Below are positions 5,872-10,277 of a DNA stretch of 10,277 nucleotides, piece by piece. How positions within the stretch are numbered: position 1 is the first letter of the stretch; every line of letters begins with the position of its first letter. Under the pieces are notes generated by a model. It was not told the DNA's origin and made no database searches. It worked only from the letters and a program-made list of their open reading frames with translations. Made by a program: the position numbers and the translations under genes. This DNA comes from JAGMES01 sp023128035 (GTDB taxonomy: Bacteria; Bacillota; Halanaerobiia; DY22613). Where the stretch lies: positions 1 through 10,277 of the forward strand of contig DAOVRZ010000143.1 in the NCBI GenBank assembly GCA_030627905.1, written 5' to 3'.

Positions 5872-6010
5872 TTTAACGACTTCAGAAGGAGATTGCACCT
5901 AAAAGAAGATGAACTCCCACTGAAGTTTTGAAATTATTCTAATACTTCCACTCCCACCTATAGAGGAGAGGGAATTCTCTCTGAAATTCACCTCCTGAAA
6001 TGTCGTTAAA
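5872..6010. repeat. 139-nt inverted-repeat element with two internal hairpins
   Basis: TTTAACGAC (5872-5880) is repeated inverted as GTCGTTAAA (6002-6010), and the match extends imperfectly into TTCAG..GGAG against CTCC.TGAA. Inside, CTTCAGAAGGAG (5880-5891) can also pair with CTCCCACTGAAG (5914-5925), and a second hairpin lies around CCCACCTATAGAGGAGAGGG (5953-5972). The minus-strand order and short shared words (CTCTATA.GTGGG, then CTTCAGTGGG.GT) resemble the 113-nt elements, so it may be a diverged relative. No coding capacity. Confidence 0.5.
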
Positions 6011-6222
6011 TTATTGATAATCTTATCATATCTCCATTAGCAGTATCTCTCATTTCCACGATTTTTTAATTTGACACAAACACTATCAAAATCTTATTGT
6101 CATAATTTTAAGAAAAAAGGTTTACGAAATATTTTTCAATATTTATCCACTAATCTTAAATAATCATACAATTATTATTTTGTTTTCTAATACTCATAAC
6201 TAGAACAGTACAATTCTAACCG
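6011..6222. other. AT-rich spacer downstream of the lipoprotein pseudogene
   Basis: No ORF, strong hairpin or terminator is visible. RCC1 coding sense does not continue here beyond the stop at 6223, which supports truncation of the gene's 3' end. Confidence 0.4.
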
Positions 6223-8112
6223 TTAGTTCAACAACAATCCTTCTACCTGCACTGGAATATTCTTTCTATAATTAGTTCCATCTCCCAACTGACCCTCATA
6301 ATTCCTACCCCATGCCCATACCGTACCATCACTTTTTAACCCTAGAGAATGACCATATCCCCCATCAATTAAACTATTATCTGAACTAACTACAAATTCA
6401 GATAGAGTAGTAGCACTTACTTCATTCGAATAATCTGAAAATCCTTCACTCGTACTATATGCCCTTACTCGATAATAATATGTAGTATCTGAAGATAATC
6501 CAGAATCACTCACAAAAACTTCATTTACTCCAACCGTAGCTACTAATTCATAGACTCCATCATCCCCCTCTTTTCTATCAACCTTGAATCCATCTTCATT
6601 ATCTGAGTTATCCTGCCAATTCAACTCCATCACTGATGAAGAAACTGGAGTTGCAACTAAATTCGAAGGCGCATTAATTATATATGGTAACGTAATTTTT
6701 ACATCATCAGAATAACTAGAATAACCACTATCATTAGCAGCTCTAATTCTGTAATGATAAGTCACACCAGAAGACAATCCTGAATTTCCAAATGTAATTT
6801 TATTATTAAAAGTATCGTCATAATCTCTATCAACAACTATAGTAGCCAGAGGAACCCACGTTTCCACTCCAATTTTTCTATCAATCTTATAACTTGTTTC
6901 ATAGTGTGAATTATTTGTCCATTCTAAAAGAATAAAAGATGAATTTTCTATACTTACTGTTAAATCTTTTGGTTGATTCATAGTTAATACTGAAATTTCA
7001 TTAGAATAGCTTGAACCCCCTACATTGTTGTAAGCATATACTCTATAAAAATATTGGGTATCACCAGTTACAGTAGTATCTAAAAAAGCGTTAGTATTTG
7101 ATTGTTGAGTATCATGTATTTGTTCATATATGCCATCTATACCAATTTTCCTTTTAATCCGAAAACCTTCTTCAATACCAGACTGATCCGACCAATTTAA
7201 CTGAATTTTATTTGAATCCAGACTTGAAGCAATTAATCCAGTGGGTGCTGCTGGTGGTACTGGTTGAGCATGAGTAGTCCAAAAAACGTACTGGTATGGT
7301 GAAATTCCATCTTCATTTTTAGCACTTAAACGATAATAATAGGTGGTTCCTGGAGACAATCCAACATCCTCATATGTAATAGTTTTACCGATACCATCGG
7401 AAGCAGAAATTTCTTTTTTAAAAGAATACGGTCCTCCTTCGCTTGTTCCTCTTTCAAGTATAAACCCACTTTCAATTGCTGATTGATCTTTCCACGAAAG
7501 GATAATTTTATCTTGCGAATTACACGTAGCCTTGAAATCTGTTGGAGAATTTGGTAATGCTAGTACATCTGCAATTAACTTCTTCCCTCCCAGTACATTT
7601 ACCTTATGATATTCTTCAATCTTTCCATTAAGAGGATTTTTATCACCAAATTTTTTCATATTAATTACTACATTGGCATCACATCCAAGAAACAATTCCC
7701 ACCATGGGTCTTCAGAAGTTTGAACTTTTGTATCTAATTCTAAAAAAGGAGTTATACCTAATCCTGGTCCAGCTAAACCACAAACAAGAAAGCTAACATT
7801 TGGACCTGCATAAGCTTTAACAGTTAGACCTACTTCAGCATGATCGATTGGTTTAAATTCATGGCTAGTATTTATACTACCAATAGGTGTCCATTTATTA
7901 TCACTATAAATTACTCCTGTTCGTGTATTTTGACTTACAGCAATAGATGTTTCCAGACCTGCTGAAACATCACCTGATGCTCCAACTTGCAAACAAATAA
8001 CTGGAGTAAAAGGAACTCCATAAAGCCAAAATGAAGGTAGCTCTTTTTCAAATAGCAAAACAGACTTCTCAAACAAAGATATTTCTCCCGTTGAATGTAA
8101 CTTCCATTTCAA
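6223..8112 (-). CDS. FnIII and RCC1-repeat protein, C-terminal part of the broken lipoprotein
   Basis: The open frame gives 629 residues from TTG at 8110-8112, but that codon has no Shine-Dalgarno site and the frame stays open upstream to TAA at 8161-8163. It is better read as the back part of the longer gene. Residues 1-185 are a beta-rich domain with YGVPFTPVICLQVG, KAYAGPNV and SEDPWWELFLG, with no signal peptide. Four fibronectin type III domains follow (about 189-282, 290-378, 381-476, 481-571), each with a W near the start and a TYYYRV or TYHYRI strand. One RCC1-type repeat (about 582-629) has GHSLGLKSDGTVWAWGRN and GQLGDGTN. RCC1 propellers need about seven repeats, so the end is truncated at VEGLLLN. 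Extracellular adhesion or cell-surface binding is the likely original role. Confidence 0.75.
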   Translation of the reverse strand: MKWKLHSTGEISLFEKSVLLFEKELPSFWLYGVPFTPVICLQVGASGDVSAGLETSIAVSQNTRTGVIYSDNKWTPIGSINTSHEFKPIDHAEVGLTVKAYAGPNVSFLVCGLAGPGLGITPFLELDTKVQTSEDPWWELFLGCDANVVINMKKFGDKNPLNGKIEEYHKVNVLGGKKLIADVLALPNSPTDFKATCNSQDKIILSWKDQSAIESGFILERGTSEGGPYSFKKEISASDGIGKTITYEDVGLSPGTTYYYRLSAKNEDGISPYQYVFWTTHAQPVPPAAPTGLIASSLDSNKIQLNWSDQSGIEEGFRIKRKIGIDGIYEQIHDTQQSNTNAFLDTTVTGDTQYFYRVYAYNNVGGSSYSNEISVLTMNQPKDLTVSIENSSFILLEWTNNSHYETSYKIDRKIGVETWVPLATIVVDRDYDDTFNNKITFGNSGLSSGVTYHYRIRAANDSGYSSYSDDVKITLPYIINAPSNLVATPVSSSVMELNWQDNSDNEDGFKVDRKEGDDGVYELVATVGVNEVFVSDSGLSSDTTYYYRVRAYSTSEGFSDYSNEVSATTLSEFVVSSDNSLIDGGYGHSLGLKSDGTVWAWGRNYEGQLGDGTNYRKNIPVQVEGLLLN

Positions 8113-8160
8113 ATAACTAGATGTATCTGTTATAAACTCAAAATACTTTACTCCCCTACT

Positions 8161-8398
8161 TTATTCGATTTTAAAGGTATAGTTTATAGTACATGATAAT
8201 GCTCCACTTACATAAATTTTTGCAGGGCCTTTTTCATAAAGAACAAACTCACCTTCTTCAATTTTAAAATACCAATCAAATACACTTTGATCTCCTCCTT
8301 GCGGAATAAATCCAGGTGTATCTAGAAAAGAGTCTGTTTGAATAGAACCCTGGGCAATAACCTGCCAGTAACCTCCAAGGTACCTTCCTCTATCAAAT
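8161..8398 (-). pseudogene. Out-of-frame middle segment of the lipoprotein gene
   Basis: Between the two long ORFs the minus strand is open in a second frame from just after TGA near 8399 to TAA at 8161-8163. It reads sense such as DTPGFIPQGGDQSVFDWYFK, then EEGEFVLYEKGPAKIYVSGA. It overlaps the last 77 bases of the PEGA ORF in another frame and is in frame with the ORF below. It has no start of its own and links the two pieces. Confidence 0.65.
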
Positions 8399-9179
8399 CA
8401 TTCAATGAAGCAGATTCTGTTTCCACAATATACTTATTATTCTGCAACTCAACATTAGTTACTTTACAAAGTAATCCATAGGGAGTTTCTGGAGTTACTC
8501 CGATCAACAAAATGTTATCTTCAGTAATCTCTCGCATAATTGGAGCTGATTTTTTAAATGTTAAAATACTTCCGTTTTCAGAAACAGAGTCTAAATCCTT
8601 GATATCCTCAGCATCTAAAATTTTAGCATTTTCGTACGTCTTTAAACCAACAAGGTTTACACTATCATTAGCACTATCAACTTTGTATTCTACTGGGTTA
8701 AATAGCCATTCTTCTTTCTTGGCGGTTACAATTCTCTCACCTTGCAATCCTGATTTACTCCAATATCCATCAGAGTCAGTTACTACTGATTCTAAATCAT
8801 CACCAAAGAAAATAACTACTCCTTCAACCCCAACATCTTGAAAAGTCACTTTTCCTGAGACGGTATAAGGTAAAGAACTATGAACTGAATATTCCTTTTC
8901 TTCATCCACTATAATTGATTTCTCTATACTTTCATAGCCTTCCTTTTCAAAAAGAATTGTATATTCACCTTTTTCTAATCCTGTTACAACACCACCAATA
9001 TATAAAGGCGTCTGACCTTTATACTCTCCATTAATATAAACATCTGCACCTGTAGGCTCAGATGTTATATTTAAACTACCATAATTTGTTTCAGTAATCC
9101 TTTTTAAAGTAAAACTATAACAACCTCCTAAACCAACTATTATTGCTAAAATCAAAAAAATTAATATTAATTTTTTCAA
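8322..9179 (-). CDS. PEGA-domain lipoprotein, N-terminal part of the broken gene
   Basis: A 285-residue frame starting at TTG (9177-9179), chosen because GGGGAGGG lies upstream at normal distance and the first 20 residues form a lipoprotein signal ending in lipobox LGGC (Cys20 would be lipidated). Residues about 34-102 are a PEGA domain (GSLNITSEPTGADVYINGEY, then GQTPLY and GEYTILFEKEGYE). Residues 105-182 resemble a carboxypeptidase-regulatory or CNA-B-like beta-sandwich (VSGKVTF..VGVEGVVIFF, TDSDGYW). Residues about 185-271 include ILTFKKSAP and LLIGVTPETPYGLLCKVT, seen in large bacterial surface proteins. The last residues (RLLPRVLFKQTLF) are probably missense after a frameshift. It starts 19 bases after the beta-barrel gene's stop, in one operon. 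Confidence 0.8.
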   Translation of the reverse strand: MKKLILIFLILAIIVGLGGCYSFTLKRITETNYGSLNITSEPTGADVYINGEYKGQTPLYIGGVVTGLEKGEYTILFEKEGYESIEKSIIVDEEKEYSVHSSLPYTVSGKVTFQDVGVEGVVIFFGDDLESVVTDSDGYWSKSGLQGERIVTAKKEEWLFNPVEYKVDSANDSVNLVGLKTYENAKILDAEDIKDLDSVSENGSILTFKKSAPIMREITEDNILLIGVTPETPYGLLCKVTNVELQNNKYIVETESASLNDLIEEGTLEVTGRLLPRVLFKQTLF

Positions 9180-9198
9180 CTACTACACCCTCCCCGCT

Positions 9199-9771
9199 TT
9201 AGAATGAAACCCTTAAAGCAAAATTTATATAAAGCTTATGTACCGTTTCTTTCGCTAAAAGATCGTCCATATCACTAATATCTAAAAATTGTTCTCTTAC
9301 TTCTGAACCTACAATTTCATATCCCGTTGTACAAAGAAGATTAAATGATCGAGTAAAGTTATATTGAAAACCTGTTTCTCCACTTACTCCTGTACTTGTT
9401 AAACTTCCTCCAATAGATTGGTCCTCCCAGTATCCTGTGGCTTTTGATAGTTGAATTCCAATATAAGGATTAATTTGTTTTTCATTTTTTAGAAAGTACC
9501 TAATCGTTCCTTGAACTCTGTTTAGCATTATGGGAAGATCACTACCATTTTTATTGAAAACCACCCTTCCCATTCCATACCCTAATTCTAATTCATAACT
9601 AGGATACTTAATCCCAGCTAATCCAACAGAAATATAACTTTCTATTTTTTGAAAATATTCTGCTTGATTGATACAAAAACCCAACTGAAATTTAAAATCA
9701 TTTGCTTCAACATTTAGATTAAAAAGCAATATGACTACCATAAAAAACAATAATGTCTTACAAAACCTCAT
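9199..9771 (-). CDS. Outer-membrane beta-barrel-like protein
   Basis: A 190-residue protein. Residues 1-23 are a signal peptide with cleavage after VEA. The mature part is a run of alternating-polarity strands with Tyr and Gly (YISVGLAGIKYPSYELELGYG, GTIRYFLKNEKQINPYIGI, GETGFQYNFTRSFNLLCTTG) and ends KLYINFALRVSF. A terminal Phe after alternating hydrophobics is the C-terminal beta-signal of outer-membrane barrels. The size fits an eight-strand OmpA/OmpX-like barrel, and the family is otherwise unrecognised. The ATG at 9769-9771 has no clear Shine-Dalgarno site. It is the first gene of the operon with the lipoprotein. It looks intact and implies a diderm host. Confidence 0.75.
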   Translation of the reverse strand: MRFCKTLLFFMVVILLFNLNVEANDFKFQLGFCINQAEYFQKIESYISVGLAGIKYPSYELELGYGMGRVVFNKNGSDLPIMLNRVQGTIRYFLKNEKQINPYIGIQLSKATGYWEDQSIGGSLTSTGVSGETGFQYNFTRSFNLLCTTGYEIVGSEVREQFLDISDMDDLLAKETVHKLYINFALRVSF

Positions 9772-10001
9772 TTTAGATATAATTGTAAAATTGTTTATTA
9801 CTTTTTTTGACCGCTCTTTTTCTTTGTTTTTCTTTTAAAATTTTATTATTTTAGCCAAATTTTAAAAAACAATCATTTATGTATTTCAACAAAAACCCTT
9901 TAAATTCCTTTTTATTTTTCATTTTTTTATTTAAAACCCCTAATTAACAATTAAACTAATCATTTGACGAACACATTCAAAAATATTTTCTATCTGAAAA
10001 T
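9772..10001. other. AT-rich upstream region of the beta-barrel gene
   Basis: A T-rich, low-complexity stretch with no ORF. The minus strand must carry the promoter for 9771; the best pair I see is TTGAAA with TAAAAT at a 19-base spacing, too poor to assert. Confidence 0.35.
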
Positions 10002-10036
10002 GAAGAAGAATCCTCTGACTCAGAGGATTCTTCTTC
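10002..10036. terminator. Perfect 16-bp hairpin
   Basis: GAAGAAGAATCCTCTG (10002-10017) pairs perfectly with 10021-10036 around a three-base loop (ACT). No T-run follows on either strand, so it is a strong stem but not a standard intrinsic terminator. It could end transcripts from a lost neighbour or act as an insulator upstream of the beta-barrel gene. Confidence 0.5.
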
Positions 10037-10055
10037 TATGTCTTATATCAAAAAA

Positions 10056-10102
10056 TTACCCCTTACAGGTAACACGGTTCACCGTGGCTATCTAAAAGGT
10101 AA
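10056..10102. ncRNA. Candidate structured RNA with alternative pairings
   Basis: TTACC (10056-10060) can pair either with GGTAA at 10068-10072 or with GGTAA at 10098-10102, and CACGG/CCGTG (10073-10077, 10082-10086) forms a separate TTCA-loop hairpin. A terminator follows on plus. I do not recognise a known riboswitch class. Confidence 0.3.
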
Positions 10103-10109
10103 ATTTAAA

Positions 10110-10140
10110 AGGAGCAGTTTTCCACTGCTCCTGACTTTTT
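10110..10140 (+). terminator. Rho-independent terminator
   Basis: AGGAGCAGT (10110-10118) pairs with ACTGCTCCT (10124-10132), and five T residues end at 10140. On the minus strand the same stem is followed by TTTT, so it may act in both directions. Element copy 3 sits directly in the T-run. Confidence 0.7.
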
Positions 10141-10142
10141 AT

Positions 10143-10255
10143 CTTTTGAGTTAAGACCCCCACTTCTATAAGTGGTGGGAATTGTTTTTAATCTTCAGTG
10201 GGGGTAGAATCCCCTACTGAAGCCCCGATGTTCAGCTTTAGCTGGACGAGTTCAC
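10143..10255 (+). mobile_element. IS200/IS605-like mini-element, copy 3 (113 nt)
   Basis: Identical in sequence to copy 1, in the same orientation, 113 nt long, after TTTAT (10138-10142) and ending GAGTTCAC. The TTTAT is formed by the T-run of the preceding terminator. The following bases (TCTTCTGGAATT) differ from those after copies 1 and 2. Copies 1 and 3 are direct repeats bracketing almost the whole window. Confidence 0.75.
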
Positions 10256-10277
10256 TCTTCTGGAATTATAATCCAGG

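Larger units (their letters stand above)
6223..9179 (-). pseudogene. Large multidomain surface lipoprotein, broken by a frameshift and a nonsense codon
   Basis: Two ORFs (8322-9179 and 6223-8112) and the sequence between them are parts of one gene. Frame 1 from TTG at 9177-9179 encodes a lipoprotein with PEGA and regulatory-like domains. It runs out at TAG (8322-8324) after a frameshift somewhere in 8322-8398. The next frame reads QGSIQTDSFLDTPGFIPQGG and on through FDWYFKIEEGEFVLYEKGP to NYTFKIE. It meets TAA at 8161-8163 and continues in the same frame with SRGVKYFEFITDTSSYLKWK into the second ORF. No start codon with a ribosome site exists after that TAA. From memory, related surface proteins carry this mid region unbroken. 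Repaired, the protein would be about 980 residues, with PEGA, regulatory-like, mid domain, four FnIII and one RCC1 repeat. Confidence 0.75.

Noticed and set aside
8110..8112. TTG as a true start of the FnIII/RCC1 protein
   Set aside because: No Shine-Dalgarno site precedes it, and the same frame continues upstream with coherent protein sense to the TAA at 8161-8163.
8512..8841. Plus-strand open frame of 109 codons
   Set aside because: Antisense to the PEGA lipoprotein, whose domains are clear; the plus frame is Ser/Thr-rich noise.
134..10255. CRISPR array from the repeated 113-nt unit
   Set aside because: The copies are kilobases apart, one is inverted, and there are no short regular spacers.

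Overview
The window is AT-rich and looks like an accessory region from a low-GC, double-membraned (diderm) Firmicute. I infer something close to the Halanaerobiales. The reasons are strong Shine-Dalgarno sites, a T-box leader and AT-rich sigma-A promoters, which are Firmicute traits, beside a small outer-membrane beta-barrel protein ending in Phe and a PEGA-domain lipoprotein. No taxonomic marker gene is present.

Layout from left to right. (a) 1-140 is the end of an unidentified gene, whose stop codon comes from a 113-nt IS200/IS605-like mini-element (134-246). (b) 247-608 holds two minus-strand gene remnants, a beta-helix-type surface protein piece and the N-terminus of a DDE transposase. 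(c) 797-2769 is a minus-strand operon: ABC ATPase, ABC-2 permease (GTG start, nearly abutting), then a small exported protein broken by a frameshift, ending at a terminator. (d) 2893-3660 is a decayed IS66 element with both tips but only part of its transposase. (e) 3782-5181 is an intact plus-strand gene for a secreted protein, with a consensus promoter and a palindrome in the promoter spacer. (f) 5189-5405 is a complete-looking T-box leader with no gene after it. (g) 5534-6010 holds an inverted second copy of the 113-nt element, a 97-nt hairpin repeat and a 139-nt inverted-repeat element. (h) 6223-9771 is a minus-strand cluster: an outer-membrane-type beta-barrel protein, then one very long lipoprotein gene (PEGA, carboxypeptidase-regulatory-like domain, a mid domain, four FnIII, one RCC1 repeat) broken by a frameshift and a nonsense codon. 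(i) 9772-10277 is non-coding, with strong hairpins, a terminator and the third copy of the 113-nt element.

The most unusual features are these. Three 113-nt elements of equal length each sit just 3' of TTTAT and each carry three hairpins, as expected for an IS200/IS605-derived unit or an omega-RNA-like scaffold. There is an orphan T-box riboswitch. Two adjacent ORFs prove to be parts of one decayed multidomain surface lipoprotein. The genes that look intact are the ABC ATPase and permease, the secreted protein at 3856 and the beta-barrel protein at 9771; most of the rest is remnant.
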